Below, piece after piece: positions 11,150-20,445 of a stretch of 34,628 nucleotides of DNA. The position numbers and the translations under genes were made by a program. Source of the DNA: Sphingomonas sp. SCN 67-18 (GTDB taxonomy: Bacteria > Pseudomonadota > Alphaproteobacteria > Sphingomonadales > Sphingomonadaceae); assembly GCF_001724715.1 (NCBI RefSeq), contig NZ_MEFG01000030.1, positions 1 through 34,628 on the forward strand, in the 5' to 3' direction. The stretch's first letter is position 1; each line of letters starts with the position of its first letter. The notes below the pieces were generated by a model. The model did not search any database and was not told the origin of the DNA. It worked only from the letters and a program-made list of their open reading frames with translations.

Positions 11150-12555
11150 GCGCCTCCCTGTCCGTCGCGCACCGCCGGGGCGGGGGTGAGCCCGGCCGAG
11201 CGGATCGGCGCATTGGCCGGGGTGCTCTCATGCGCCTCCGGCGGTTTCGCCATCAGCCGCAGGATATACCAGGTGCCGAAGCCGAACACCGCGAAATAGA
11301 CCAGCACGAAGGCGAGCAGCGACGCCGCGACCGCGGGCGCATCCAGCGGCGCGACGCTGTCCGCCGTGCGGAGCAGGCCGAAGACGGTGTAGGGCTGGCG
11401 GCCCACCTCCGTCGTCACCCAGCCGGCGATGACGGCGACGAAGCCGCTTGGCCCCATCAGCAGCGCGAAGCGGTGGAGCAGGGGCCAGTCATAGAGCCGC
11501 CGCCGCCAGCGCGCGAACAGGCTGGCCGCGCCCAGCAGCAGCATCGCGAAGCCGAGGCCCACCATGATGCGGAACGACCAGAAGACGATGCCGACCGGCG
11601 GCTGGTCCGCCAGCGGGACGGTGTCCAGCCCGGCGAGCGGCGCATCGGGATCGTGCTTCAGGATCAGCGAGGACGCCTTGGGCACTTCCAGTGCATAATG
11701 GACGGTGCGGGCCTTGCTGTCCGGAATGCCGAACAGGATGAGCGGCGCGCCGTCCGGGTGGCTTTGGTAATGGCCTTCCATCGCCATCACCTTTTGCGGC
11801 TGGTGCTCGAGCGTGTTGAGGCCGTGCAGGTCGCCCACGAAAATCTGCACCGGCACGACGATGGCGGCCATCCACATCGCCATCGAGAACATGGTCCGCG
11901 CGCCGGGATTGGCGCGGTCCCTGAGCAGGTGCCACGCGCCGACCGCGCCGACGACAAGCGCAGTGGTGATGTAGGCCGCGATGACGGTGTGGGCGAGGCG
12001 ATAGGGGAAGCTGGGGTTGAAGATGATGTCCGCCCACGAACCGGCCGGGACGAACTGGCCCGCCGCGTTGACCGCGTAGCCGGTGGGCGTCTGCATCCAG
12101 CTGTTGGCGGAGAGGATCCAGAAGGCGGAGATGAAGGTGCCGAGCGCCACGGCGCAGGTGGCGAGGAAATGGAGCCGCTTGCCGACCTTGTTGATGCCGA
12201 ACAGCATGACGCCCAGGAAACCGGCTTCAAGGAAGAAGGCGGTCAGCACCTCATAGGCCATTAGCGGGCCGATGACCGGGCCTGCCTTGTCCGAGAAGAC
12301 CGACCAGTTGGTGCCGAACTGATAGGAGAGGACGATGCCCGAAACCACGCCCATGGCGAATGTGATCGCGAAGATCTTCAGCCAGTAGCGGTAGAGGTTG
12401 GCGTAAACGCCCTTGCCGGTTTTCAGCCACAGCCCCTCCAGCACCGCCAGATAGCTGGCGAGGCCGATGGAAAAGGCGGGAAAGATGAAATGGAAGCTCA
12501 CCGTGAACGCAAATTGCGCTCGCGCCAGCAGGAGGGCGGTTTCCGCGTCCGTCAT
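11146..12555 (-). CDS. cydA: Cytochrome bd-type quinol oxidase subunit I
   Basis: A 469-aa heme-carrying inner-membrane subunit. It begins MTDAETALLLARAQFAF followed by SFHFIFPAFSIG, with the heme ligand His at about residue 22. Later landmarks are NRYWLKIFAITFAMGVVSG-like sequence (here YRYWLKIFAITFAMGVVSG), GTNWSVF, MAMEGHYQSHPDG, and the end block WVTTEVGRQPY with TVFGLLRT. The Q-loop region is short, which together with the DUF2474 partner points to the CIO-like, low-cyanide-sensitivity branch (inference). The start at 12555 is chosen because the upstream in-frame extension is Pro/Arg/His-rich and not conserved-looking. No clear FNR box (TTGAT-N4-ATCAA) was seen in the 177-bp upstream gap. 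Confidence 0.96.
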   Translation of the reverse strand: MTDAETALLLARAQFAFTVSFHFIFPAFSIGLASYLAVLEGLWLKTGKGVYANLYRYWLKIFAITFAMGVVSGIVLSYQFGTNWSVFSDKAGPVIGPLMAYEVLTAFFLEAGFLGVMLFGINKVGKRLHFLATCAVALGTFISAFWILSANSWMQTPTGYAVNAAGQFVPAGSWADIIFNPSFPYRLAHTVIAAYITTALVVGAVGAWHLLRDRANPGARTMFSMAMWMAAIVVPVQIFVGDLHGLNTLEHQPQKVMAMEGHYQSHPDGAPLILFGIPDSKARTVHYALEVPKASSLILKHDPDAPLAGLDTVPLADQPPVGIVFWSFRIMVGLGFAMLLLGAASLFARWRRRLYDWPLLHRFALLMGPSGFVAVIAGWVTTEVGRQPYTVFGLLRTADSVAPLDAPAVAASLLAFVLVYFAVFGFGTWYILRLMAKPPEAHESTPANAPIRSAGLTPAPAVRDGQGGA

Positions 12556-12732
12556 GGCAGGACGTCTTAGGCGCTCCCGCAAGGGCGGGCCAGCGGCATT
12601 TGCGGTGGGCGGATGCGTAGTGCGGCGGTGCGGATGCGCATTTTTCAAGTCCGTTCATGCGAGAGCCAGCCTTGCCGCGCCACGACGGACCGATGCAGGA
12701 TCGGGCCGGACCGGGCAGGTGAAGGATTCGAA

Positions 12733-14121
12733 TTGTCGCGACTGATACATATTCTGCCGCTGCTGGCCCTTTCCGCCTGCGCCGCCGGGCCTGACTATGC
12801 CCGCCCGCAAGCCGCCGCGCTGGGCGTTCCCGAACATTATCAGGCGCCCGCGCCCGCAGGGGCCGCGGTGGGGCTGGCGACATGGTGGGCGCAGTTCGAC
12901 GATCCGGCGCTGACCGCGCTTGTCGACAAGGGGCTGGCGGGCAATCTGGACATCGCGCAGAGCGCGGCGCGGCTGCGGCAGGCGCGCGAGGCGCTGTTCC
13001 AGGCGCGCAGCGGCCTGTTGCCCTCCATCGACGCGTCGGCGGGCGCGGGGCGCAATTTCGACAATGAGCGGGCGGACAGCAGCAGTTTTTCGCTGGGCGC
13101 GGACGCAGCGTGGCAGATCGACCTGTTCGGCGGCATCGGCCGGTCCGTCGAGGCTTCGCGCGCGGAGCTGGCGGCGGCGGGCTATGACCTGGAAAACGTC
13201 CGCACCGCGACGGCGGCGGAGATTGCCCGCAACTACATGCTCGCCCGGTCCGCGCAGGCCAGCCTGAAGATCGCGCGCGAGACGCTGGTGACGCAGGACG
13301 ACAATCTGGAGATCGCCGGATTCCGCGTGCAGGCCGGGCTTGCCTCTTCGCTCGACCAGGAACAGGCCCGCCAGCAGCGCGCCGCGACCGCCGCATCCAT
13401 CCCGACGCTGGAGCAGAGTTTCACGGCCGCCGCCAACCGGCTGGCGGTGCTGACCGGGCAGGCGCCCGGCGCGGTCACCGCCCAGCTGACGGCGGATGCG
13501 CCGATTCCGCTGGGGCCGGACAGCATTGCCGTGGGCATTCCCGCGGACACGCTGCGCCAGCGGCCGGACGTGCGCGCGGCGGAGCGTTCGCTGGCGGCGA
13601 CGACGGCGCGGATCGGCGTCGCCAAGGCGCAGTTGCTGCCGGCGCTGGGGATCAGCGGCAATGTCGGCACATCGGCCCTGTCGGTCGGCGGGCTGACCGA
13701 CGTGATCACCGGCGGGCTGTTCGCCCGGCTGGCGCAGACGCTGTTCGACGGCGGCCAGCGGGCGGCGGCGGTGCGCGCGCAGCGGGCGGCGGCGGACGGG
13801 GCGCTGGCGGCTTACCGCCAGACCGTGCTGACCGCGCTGGAGGATGTGGAGAACGCGCTGGTGGCGCTGGACACCGCAAAGCGGCGGCAGACGGAACTGG
13901 CGATATCGTTCGATGCCGCCAACAATGCGGCGATACTGGCGCGCAGTTCCTACCGGGCCGGGTTGACCGATTTCCAGACGCTGCTGGATGCCGAGCGGTC
14001 GCTGCTGTCTTCGCGCGACAGCCTGTCGCGCGCGCGGGCGGACCAGGCGCAGGCGCTCATTCAACTCTATCTCGCGCTGGGCGGCGGCTGGCAGCCGATC
14101 GACCCGGGCACCGAAGGATGA
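12733..14121 (+). CDS. Outer-membrane efflux lipoprotein (TolC/NodT family)
   Basis: A 462-aa outer-membrane factor that would form the exit duct of the exporter encoded by the next three genes. The N-terminus is a lipoprotein signal: LIHILPLLALSAC with the lipidated Cys at residue 16, then the family opening AAGPDYARPQ. NodT-type landmarks are ATWWAQFDDPALTALVDKGL, ARLRQAREALFQARSGLLPS, AAWQIDLFGGI and IPADTLRQRPDVRAAERSLAA. Near the end a second duct repeat has SYRAGLTDFQTLLDAERSLLS. TTG 12733 is chosen because AAGGA (12722-12726) is six bases upstream and it places the lipobox correctly; longer in-frame starts would bury the signal. Its stop overlaps the adaptor start by four bases. Confidence 0.9.
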   Translation: MSRLIHILPLLALSACAAGPDYARPQAAALGVPEHYQAPAPAGAAVGLATWWAQFDDPALTALVDKGLAGNLDIAQSAARLRQAREALFQARSGLLPSIDASAGAGRNFDNERADSSSFSLGADAAWQIDLFGGIGRSVEASRAELAAAGYDLENVRTATAAEIARNYMLARSAQASLKIARETLVTQDDNLEIAGFRVQAGLASSLDQEQARQQRAATAASIPTLEQSFTAAANRLAVLTGQAPGAVTAQLTADAPIPLGPDSIAVGIPADTLRQRPDVRAAERSLAATTARIGVAKAQLLPALGISGNVGTSALSVGGLTDVITGGLFARLAQTLFDGGQRAAAVRAQRAAADGALAAYRQTVLTALEDVENALVALDTAKRRQTELAISFDAANNAAILARSSYRAGLTDFQTLLDAERSLLSSRDSLSRARADQAQALIQLYLALGGGWQPIDPGTEG

Positions 14122-15485
14122 CCATGGCAGACAACCCCTCCACCGCCGATACCGCTGATGCCGCCGATCTGGATGCGTTTCTGGGCGCGCCGCAGCAATC
14201 GCCATGGCGCAGGCGCGCAAAGTGGATCGGCCTTGGGCTGGGCGCGCTGCTGCTCGTCCTGTTGCTGTACAAATGGCTGGGGGGCGAGGCGCCCGCCAGC
14301 TACGCGACGCAGGACGTGCGGCAGGGCACGCTTTCCGTCAGCGTGTCCGCAACAGGCAATCTGGCCCCGACCAACAAGGTGGATATCGGCTCCGAACTGT
14401 CCGGCATCGTCGACGACGTGATGGTCGACGTGAACGACCGGGTGGTGAAGGGGCAGCCGCTGGCGATCCTCGACCCGTCGCGCCTGGACGACGCGATCGT
14501 GAAGTCGGAGGCCGCGCTGGCGGCACAGCAGGCGACGGTGGCGCAGGCGCGCGCGACCGTGGCGGAATCGCAGGCTTCGCTCAACCGCCTGCAGGAGGTC
14601 AGCCGCCTTTCCGGCGGGCGGGTGCCGGCCAAGACGGAGATGGAGGCGGCGGTGGCGGCGCAGGCGCGCGCGGTGGCCAATCTGCGCGCGGCCGAGGCCA
14701 ATGTGATGTCCGCCCGCGCCCAGCTCTCTTCGGACAGGACGCAGCGTTACAAGGCGGTCATCCGCTCGCCTGTCGCCGGTGTCGTGCTGGCCCGTCAGGT
14801 CGACCCCGGCCAGACGGTGGCCGCTTCGTTCAACACGCCGACGCTGTTCGTGATCGCCGAGGACCTGTCGTCGATGGAGCTGCAGGTGGCGATCGACGAG
14901 GCGGATGTGGGGCAGGTGGCGAAGGACCAGAAGGCGACCTTCACGGTGGACGCCTATCCCGGACGGACCTTCCCGGCGACGATCACGCGCGTCGACGTGG
15001 GTTCGAACACCTCGGCGCAATCGTCGACCAGCTCATCCTCGTCGGCCAGCAGCGCATCGACCGTGGTGTCCTATAATGCGGTGCTGAGCGTCTCCAACCC
15101 GGACCTGCTGCTGCGTCCGGGCATGACGGCCACGGCGGAAATCTCCACCCAGGAGACCAAGCCGGGGCTGCTGGTGCCCAATGCCGCGCTGCGCTTCTCG
15201 CCCGACCGCGCGGCGGGCGGGGCGGGGGCCGGGCGGCAGAAGAGCGGCGTTATCACCGCCATCACCCCGCAGCGGCGGCCGGGGCGCGGCGACCGCCCCG
15301 CGCAGGAGCGCGGCATCGGCGCGGGCAGCCACCAGACCATCTATGTGCTGGGCGACGATGGCCAGCCGAAGGCGATCCAGGTCGTCACCGGCGCCACCGA
15401 CGGCCGCAATACCGAGGTGAGCGGCAGCGCGCTGAAGGCGGGCATGAAGGTGATCGTCGGCCAGCGGGCGGCCGCCGATGAGTGA
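14118..15485 (+). CDS. Periplasmic adaptor subunit of a MacA-like exporter (HlyD/RND type)
   Basis: A 455-aa membrane-fusion protein bridging the inner-membrane ABC transporter and the outer-membrane duct. After about 37 cytoplasmic residues comes one membrane helix (WIGLGLGALLLVLLLYKW). Then follow the first barrel/lipoyl half (SVSATGNLAPTNKVDIGSEL), a coiled-coil hairpin rich in Ala/Gln/Arg (about residues 125-205), the second lipoyl half (RSPVAGVVLARQVDPGQTVA), and barrel segments ending LLLRPGMTATAEI. A Ser-rich tract (about residues 296-312) interrupts the barrel where MacA relatives have a short turn. A Gly/Arg/Pro-rich insert follows near residue 365. ATG 14118 overlaps the preceding stop; ATG 14124 is an equal alternative. 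The stop overlaps the ATPase gene. Confidence 0.9.
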   Translation: MTMADNPSTADTADAADLDAFLGAPQQSPWRRRAKWIGLGLGALLLVLLLYKWLGGEAPASYATQDVRQGTLSVSVSATGNLAPTNKVDIGSELSGIVDDVMVDVNDRVVKGQPLAILDPSRLDDAIVKSEAALAAQQATVAQARATVAESQASLNRLQEVSRLSGGRVPAKTEMEAAVAAQARAVANLRAAEANVMSARAQLSSDRTQRYKAVIRSPVAGVVLARQVDPGQTVAASFNTPTLFVIAEDLSSMELQVAIDEADVGQVAKDQKATFTVDAYPGRTFPATITRVDVGSNTSAQSSTSSSSSASSASTVVSYNAVLSVSNPDLLLRPGMTATAEISTQETKPGLLVPNAALRFSPDRAAGGAGAGRQKSGVITAITPQRRPGRGDRPAQERGIGAGSHQTIYVLGDDGQPKAIQVVTGATDGRNTEVSGSALKAGMKVIVGQRAAADE

Positions 15486-16203
15486 TCCGCTGATCCGCCT
15501 GCAGGGAATCACCAAGACTTTCGGGTCAGGCCCGACGGCGTTTCAGGCGCTGAAGGGCGTCGACCTGGAGGTGGAGCAGGGCGATTTCGTGGCGGTGATG
15601 GGGGCTTCCGGTTCCGGCAAGTCGACGACGATGAACATCCTCGGCTGCCTCGACGTGCCGACCAGCGGCAAATTCTGGTTCAAGAACATCCGCGTCGAGA
15701 ATCTGGAGCGCGACCAGCGGGCGCTGATGCGGCGGCGCTATCTCGGCTTCGTCTTCCAGGGATTCAACCTGCTTGCCCGCACGACCGCGATGGAGAATGT
15801 CGAGCTGCCGCTGCTCTATCGCGGCGAGGACAAGGCGGTGCGGCACGACATGGCGATGGCCGCGCTGGACAAGGTGGGGCTGGCGCCCTGGGCGAAGCAT
15901 ACGCCGGCCGAGCTTTCCGGCGGCCAGCAGCAGCGCGTGGCGATTGCCCGCGCCATCGTCACCCACCCGGACGTGCTGCTGGCGGACGAGCCGACCGGCA
16001 ATCTGGACAGCGAACGATCCGTGGAGATCATGGAATTGCTCACCGACCTGAACCGCGACAGCGGGATCACCATATTGATGGTGACGCACGAGCCGGAAAT
16101 GGCGGATTATGCGCGCACCGTCGTCCACTTCAGGGACGGGCTGGTGGAGCGGATCGAGCGGCGCGGCGCGGCGCATGCGGTCGGCCGGCGGGCGGCGGGC
16201 TGA
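15478..16203 (+). CDS. ABC transporter ATPase, MacB/LolD-like
   Basis: A 241-aa cytoplasmic nucleotide-binding subunit. Walker A is GASGSGKST (about residues 42-50), the Q-loop is [21 protein letters not shown], the signature is [14 protein letters not shown], and Walker B is [12 protein letters not shown]. The switch His is in [12 protein letters not shown]. The [17 protein letters not shown] segment is typical of the MacB/LolD/FtsE subgroup that powers mechanotransmission from inner to outer envelope. Here ATPase and permease are separate genes, not fused as in E. coli MacB. ATG 15478 lies eight bases inside the adaptor gene. Cargo (macrolide, peptide or lipid) cannot be told from the sequence. 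Confidence 0.93.
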   Translation: MSDPLIRLQGITKTFGSGPTAFQALKGVDLEVEQGDFVAVMGASGSGKSTTMNILGCLDVPTSGKFWFKNIRVENLERDQRALMRRRYLGFVFQGFNLLARTTAMENVELPLLYRGEDKAVRHDMAMAALDKVGLAPWAKHTPAELSGGQQQRVAIARAIVTHPDVLLADEPTGNLDSERSVEIMELLTDLNRDSGITILMVTHEPEMADYARTVVHFRDGLVERIERRGAAHAVGRRAAG

Positions 16204-16204
16204 C

Positions 16205-17413
16205 ATGTTCGGCACCACGCTCATCCTCGCGCTGCGCGAAATCCGCCGGCACATATTGCGGTCTTTCCTGACCATCCTCGGCATCGTCATCGGCGTGGCG
16301 GCGGTGATCACCATGGTGACGCTGGGCAATGGCGCGACGGCGGCGGTGAAGGAGCAGATCAGCTCGCTCGGCTCCAACATATTGATGGTGCGGCCGGGGC
16401 AGGGTTTCGGGCGCGGGGGCGGCGGGGAATCGCCGCCGCCGTTCAAGATGGAGGATCTCGACGCGATCCGCGAGCAGATCGGCGGGGTGCGCGCCGTGGC
16501 CGGGCAGGCGCAGGCGACCGGCGTGGCGGTGCGCAACGCGCAGAACTGGTCGACATCCATCAACGGCACGTCCAACGACTATTTCACCGCGCAGAACTGG
16601 GCCTTGTCATCCGGCAGGCTGTTTTCCGCCGCGGAGGAGCAGGCGGGCAAGAGCGTGTGCATCATCGGCACCACCATCGTGTCCAACCTGTTCCAGGGCG
16701 ACAACCCCGTCGGCCAGCGTTTCCGCATCAAGGACGTCAGCTGCGAAGTGATCGGCGTGCTGCAATCCCGCGGGCAGGGCGGCTTCGGCAACGATCAGGA
16801 CGATGTGGTGGTGATGCCGATCAAGGCCGTGCAGCGCCGTTTTTCGGGCAATCGCGATATCCGCGCGATCATGGTGTCGGTGGATGACGGCTATGACACC
16901 GCCAGCGTGCAGAATGCGCTGAGCGGCCTGTTGCGGGAGCGCCGCAAGCTGGCCCCCGCCGCGCCGGACGATTTCAACGTGCTCGACACCAAGCAGATAT
17001 CCGACGCCGTGTCCGGATCCACCAAGGTGTTGACCGGGCTGCTGGGCGCGGTGGCGGCGGTGAGCCTGATCGTCGGCGGCATCGGCATCATGAACATCAT
17101 GCTGGTTTCGGTGACGGAGCGGACGCGGGAGATCGGCATCCGGCTGGCCATCGGCGCGCTGGGGCATGAGGTGCTGCTGCAATTCCTGGTCGAGGCGGTG
17201 GTGCTTGCCTGCCTGGGCGGGGTGATCGGCATATTGATCGCGTTCGTCACCACCGTGTTCGCGGCCCCGGCGCTGGGCGTGCCGTTCATGTTCGATCCGT
17301 TCATCAACATCGTCGCATTCGTTTTTTCGGCGGTCATCGGCGTCGTTTTCGGTTATTTCCCGGCCCGGCGCGCGGCTGCGCTGAACCCGATCGAGGCATT
17401 GCGGCACGAATAG
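16205..17413 (+). CDS. ABC transporter permease, MacB-like (FtsX superfamily)
   Basis: A 402-aa inner-membrane permease. It starts MFGTTLILALREIRRHILRS, then helix 1 (FLTILGIVIGVAAVITMVTL), followed by a large periplasmic MacB-PCD domain (about residues 45-270). Three C-terminal helices include LIVGGIGIMNIMLVSVTERTREIGIR, the characteristic MacB block, and FGYFPARRAAALNPIEALRHE at the end. It begins one base after the ATPase stop. A Gly/Pro-rich loop (FGRGGGGESPPPF) in the periplasmic domain resembles that of other MacB proteins. Together with its three upstream partners it makes a complete tripartite exporter. Confidence 0.93.
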   Translation: MFGTTLILALREIRRHILRSFLTILGIVIGVAAVITMVTLGNGATAAVKEQISSLGSNILMVRPGQGFGRGGGGESPPPFKMEDLDAIREQIGGVRAVAGQAQATGVAVRNAQNWSTSINGTSNDYFTAQNWALSSGRLFSAAEEQAGKSVCIIGTTIVSNLFQGDNPVGQRFRIKDVSCEVIGVLQSRGQGGFGNDQDDVVVMPIKAVQRRFSGNRDIRAIMVSVDDGYDTASVQNALSGLLRERRKLAPAAPDDFNVLDTKQISDAVSGSTKVLTGLLGAVAAVSLIVGGIGIMNIMLVSVTERTREIGIRLAIGALGHEVLLQFLVEAVVLACLGGVIGILIAFVTTVFAAPALGVPFMFDPFINIVAFVFSAVIGVVFGYFPARRAAALNPIEALRHE

Positions 17414-18133
17414 ATGAGCGACACCGTCAAGCTCCACCAAAGCTGGAAAGGCCCGCTGGCCGGCGAATTCACCCAACCCTATATGCAGGCGCTGAAGGCG
17501 TTCCTGCTGGCGGAGAAGGCGGCGGGGAAGCGCATATTTCCGAAGGGCGGCGATTATTTCCGCGCGCTGGACCTGACGCCGCTGGAGGCGGTGCGCGTGG
17601 TGATATTGGGGCAGGACCCCTATCATGGGCCGGGGCAGGCGCACGGCCTTTGCTTCAGCGTGCAGCCGGGCGTGCGCCCGCCGCCGTCGCTGGTCAACAT
17701 ATACAAGGAGCTGGAGAGCGACCTTGGTATCGCGCGGCCGCGCCACGGCTTTCTGGAGCATTGGGCGAAGCAGGGCGTGCTGCTGCTCAACAATGTGCTG
17801 ACCGTGGAGATGGGCATGGCCGCATCCCACCAGGGCAAGGGTTGGGAACGCTTCACCGACGCCGTGGTGGCAGAGGTGAACGCCCGCGCCACCCCGGTCG
17901 TCTTCCTGCTATGGGGCAGCCATGCGCAGAAGAAGGCGGCGGCGGTGAACAGCACGGACCGGGGCGGTCCGCATCTGGTGCTGAAGGCGCCGCACCCGTC
18001 GCCGCTTTCCGCCCATAACGGCTTTTTCGGGTGCCGCCATTTTTCCCGCGCCAACGCCTTCCTGACCGCGCAGGGGCTGAAGCCGATCGACTGGGCGTTG
18101 CCGCCGGTCGCCGGTCAATCCTCCGCCGGATAG
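17414..18133 (+). CDS. ung: Uracil-DNA glycosylase, family 1
   Basis: A 239-aa DNA-repair enzyme that removes uracil from DNA. The water-activating motif is [22 protein letters not shown] (general-base Asp about residue 68), followed by [24 protein letters not shown] and the leucine-loop/DNA-binding motif APHPSPLSA. Length is normal for bacterial Ung. Its ATG follows the permease TAG with no gap, so translation is probably coupled to an exporter operon with no obvious functional link. The last 19 bases overlap the end of the convergent DUF885 gene. A second uracil-DNA protein, UdgX, is encoded about 3 kb further on. Confidence 0.96.
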   Translation: MSDTVKLHQSWKGPLAGEFTQPYMQALKAFLLAEKAAGKRIFPKGGDYFRALDLTPLEAVRVVILGQDPYHGPGQAHGLCFSVQPGVRPPPSLVNIYKELESDLGIARPRHGFLEHWAKQGVLLLNNVLTVEMGMAASHQGKGWERFTDAVVAEVNARATPVVFLLWGSHAQKKAAAVNSTDRGGPHLVLKAPHPSPLSAHNGFFGCRHFSRANAFLTAQGLKPIDWALPPVAGQSSAG

Positions 18134-19896
18134 GGGTTTGGCCCGCCCTCTGCGATGAAACGGTCGATCCGCGCGCTCATCACCGGCAGCGGCACGGACC
18201 CCAGTTGCAGCACCGTATCGTGGAAGGCGCGGATATCGAATTTCGGGCCGAGCGCCTCTTCCGCCCTGGCCCGTGCCGCCTCTATCGCCAGTTCGCCCAG
18301 ATAATAGGACAGCGCCTGGCCGGGCCATGAGATGTAGCGATCCACCTCAGTCGCGATCTCATGATCGGCGAGCGCGGTGTTGTCGTGCAGATATTGCCGC
18401 GCCTGATCGCGCGACCAGCCCATGGCGTGGACGCCGGTATCCACCACCAGACGCGCCGCCCGCCACATCTGGTAGATGAGCATGCCGAACCGGTCATAGG
18501 GCGTTTCGTACATCCCCATTTCAACGCCCAGCTTTTCCGAATAGAGCGCCCAGCCTTCACCAAAGGCGGAGATGTAGGTTTTTTGCCGAAACGCCGGCAG
18601 ATCGGCATTTTCCGCCGCCAGCGGCATTTGGAAGGCGTGGCCCGGCGCGGATTCATGCAGGGTGAGCGCGGTAAGCGAATAAAGCGGCCGGGCGGGAAGA
18701 TTATAGGTGTTGACCAGATAGACGCCCGGCCCGCCCCGGCCGCTGGTGTAGAAGGGCGCGATATCCGCCGGCACCGGCACGATGGCGAAGCGGCTGCGCG
18801 GGAGGCGGCCGAACCAGTCCTTCGCCTTGCCGTCGAACGTCTTGGCGATCCACGCCGCGCGGTCCAGCAGGTCCTGCGGCGTCTTTGCGTAGAAGCGCGG
18901 ATCCGTGCGGAGATGATGAAGGAAAGCGGGGAGATCGCCGTCGAACTTCACTTCGCCCATGATATCCGTCATCTGCGCGCGGATCTTCGCGACCTCGTCC
19001 AGCCCGGTCTGGTGGATCTGCCCGGGCGTCAGGTCCAGCGTGGTGAATTCGACGATCTTGGCCTGATAATAGGCCTTGCCGTCCGGCAGGTCGTAGGCGG
19101 CGATCGAGGGCTGGGAGCCCGGGATATAATCGTCGCGCAGGAAGGCGAGCAGCGCGCGGTGGGCGGGCACGACCGCATCGCGCACGGCCTTGACGCCGGC
19201 GGCGCGCAGGTCCGCCTGCACCGGCGCGGGGATGGAGGCCGGCATCGCCTTGAACGGCGCATAATAGGGATTGTCCTCCGCGCCGGCCGGATCCGCGACC
19301 GACGCGACCGATGCATCCCGCCCTTGCAGCGTGACGCGCGGCGGGGTGAAGCCGCGTTTCAGCCCGGCCCGCATATTGGCGATCTGCTGCGTGAAATAGC
19401 GGGGATATTCGCCGAGTTGCGACAGATAGTTGCGATAATCGTCGATGGTGCGGAAGGAGCGGCGGGCGGTGCCGGCCATGTCGCTCCAGAAGGCGCTGTC
19501 CGCGGTGAGCGGCTTTTCATAATCCCGGAAGCGCAGCGAGGCGATGAGCGCGTCGATCTGCGCCTTGTAGACGGCATAATCCACCTGCGCGGCGGGCGAC
19601 AGCGCGGCCGGATCGATCCCGCCCAGTTGTGCGGCGACATGTTCCAGATAGGCTTGCTTGCGCTGCTGCGCGGCGGGGCTGACATCGGGCAGGTGCGGGG
19701 CGATGCCTTCGCCCTCATCCTCTTCCTCGGCGAACTCATTTTGTCGCCAGTTCCATTCCGCCGTGTAGAGCGCCTTGAAGGCGGCGTCGGTCGCGCCCGG
19801 TGCGGGCTGGGGCGTTGCCGGGAGGGGGCTGGCGGGGAGGGACGTGGCCCCGGCAAGCAGCAGCCCCGCGATCCACGCGCGCATCATCTTCGTCAT
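18115..19896 (-). CDS. Secreted DUF885 family protein (putative metallopeptidase-like)
   Basis: A 593-aa exported protein. Residues 1 to about 25 form a signal peptide ([20 protein letters not shown] with a following small-residue stretch). DUF885 landmarks are [32 protein letters not shown] then [28 protein letters not shown] with a zinc-site-like HESxPGH, and [19 protein letters not shown]. The start at 19896 is chosen over the upstream ATG 19995 because it gives the signal peptide and has GGGAAAG upstream. DUF885 proteins are widespread in sphingomonads; their substrate is generally unassigned and I do not assign one. It converges on ung with a 19-bp overlap. Confidence 0.87.
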   Translation of the reverse strand: MTKMMRAWIAGLLLAGATSLPASPLPATPQPAPGATDAAFKALYTAEWNWRQNEFAEEEDEGEGIAPHLPDVSPAAQQRKQAYLEHVAAQLGGIDPAALSPAAQVDYAVYKAQIDALIASLRFRDYEKPLTADSAFWSDMAGTARRSFRTIDDYRNYLSQLGEYPRYFTQQIANMRAGLKRGFTPPRVTLQGRDASVASVADPAGAEDNPYYAPFKAMPASIPAPVQADLRAAGVKAVRDAVVPAHRALLAFLRDDYIPGSQPSIAAYDLPDGKAYYQAKIVEFTTLDLTPGQIHQTGLDEVAKIRAQMTDIMGEVKFDGDLPAFLHHLRTDPRFYAKTPQDLLDRAAWIAKTFDGKAKDWFGRLPRSRFAIVPVPADIAPFYTSGRGGPGVYLVNTYNLPARPLYSLTALTLHESAPGHAFQMPLAAENADLPAFRQKTYISAFGEGWALYSEKLGVEMGMYETPYDRFGMLIYQMWRAARLVVDTGVHAMGWSRDQARQYLHDNTALADHEIATEVDRYISWPGQALSYYLGELAIEAARARAEEALGPKFDIRAFHDTVLQLGSVPLPVMSARIDRFIAEGGPNPYPAED

Positions 19897-20283
19897 CCGT
19901 CTTTCCCTTGTCGCGGATCGTGCGGCGATGGTGGCGGATATGGGCGCGGGTTTCAAACCATTCCGAAAAGGCGTGAAATTCACTCGAACCGCCATTCTCC
20001 GCCCCGGTGGGCTGGGACGAGGATGGGCGGTCCGACGCGCTTTGGCGCGCGGGGTTTTGACGGCGCAATATCATGTCCGCGGCGCGGTACGGCCAACGAT
20101 AAAATCATGATTCTCAAGAATTAATTGGATCATCGCTGCATATATTGTCGAATATATCGAATATCATCGAGAATATCTCTCCGCATGAGCAGTCATTCTG
20201 TATCTGGATTATCGCTTCAGAATCGGTTCATATCGAACGTGACAGAAGCGTAACCATTGAATAGGTGAAATCGGGGGAAGTCG
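19897..20283. other. Intergenic stretch of 387 bp, AT-rich in its right half
   Basis: No convincing gene. The left part (to about 20060) keeps the local GC-rich composition and presumably carries the DUF885 promoter. From about 20100 the sequence becomes AT-rich, with short direct repeats (listed separately) and an inverted repeat GGTTC-ATATC-GAACG-like site at 20225-20237 (GTTCATATCGAAC). It probably holds the promoter for the rightward small ORF and membrane protein. I could not assign -35/-10 boxes with confidence. Confidence 0.5.
20148..20176. repeat. Three tandem TCGAATAT-type direct repeats
   Basis: TCGAATAT occurs at 20148-20155 and 20157-20164, and a variant TCGAGAATAT at 20167-20176, so the copies start 9 and 10 bases apart, close to one helical turn. 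They sit in the AT-rich gap upstream of two rightward ORFs, a usual place for a regulator-binding array. No binding protein is known to me for this motif. Confidence 0.45.
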
Positions 20284-20433
20284 ATGCGATCATCTTCGCA
20301 TATCTCTTATATTGCAGCCGCTTATTCCGTGGCGGCTATTCCCTGCTTTTCATCGGCATCGCCCGCGAATCCCGCCCGCAGCCGCGTGGCGGACGCGGAT
20401 CGCTTTCGTGTGTTTCCAACCCTGAAGCTCTGA
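20284..20433 (+). CDS. Candidate small protein of 49 aa, unknown function
   Basis: An ATG ORF of 49 codons preceded by a strong GGGGGAAG ribosome-binding site about five bases upstream. The peptide begins MRSSSHISYIAAAYSVAAIP, is Ser/Ala-rich, and ends with a basic stretch (RFRVFPTLKL). Its TGA at 20431 merges with the TGAAAGGA ribosome-binding site of the next gene (start 20446), an arrangement typical of translational coupling. I recognise no family. It could be a genuine small protein, a translated leader regulating the membrane protein, or a chance ORF. Confidence 0.35.
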   Translation: MRSSSHISYIAAAYSVAAIPCFSSASPANPARSRVADADRFRVFPTLKL

Positions 20434-20445
20434 AAGGAACCTATC

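Noticed and set aside
12556-12732. FNR/FixK box controlling cydA
   Set aside because: No TTGAT-N4-ATCAA-like sequence in the gap.
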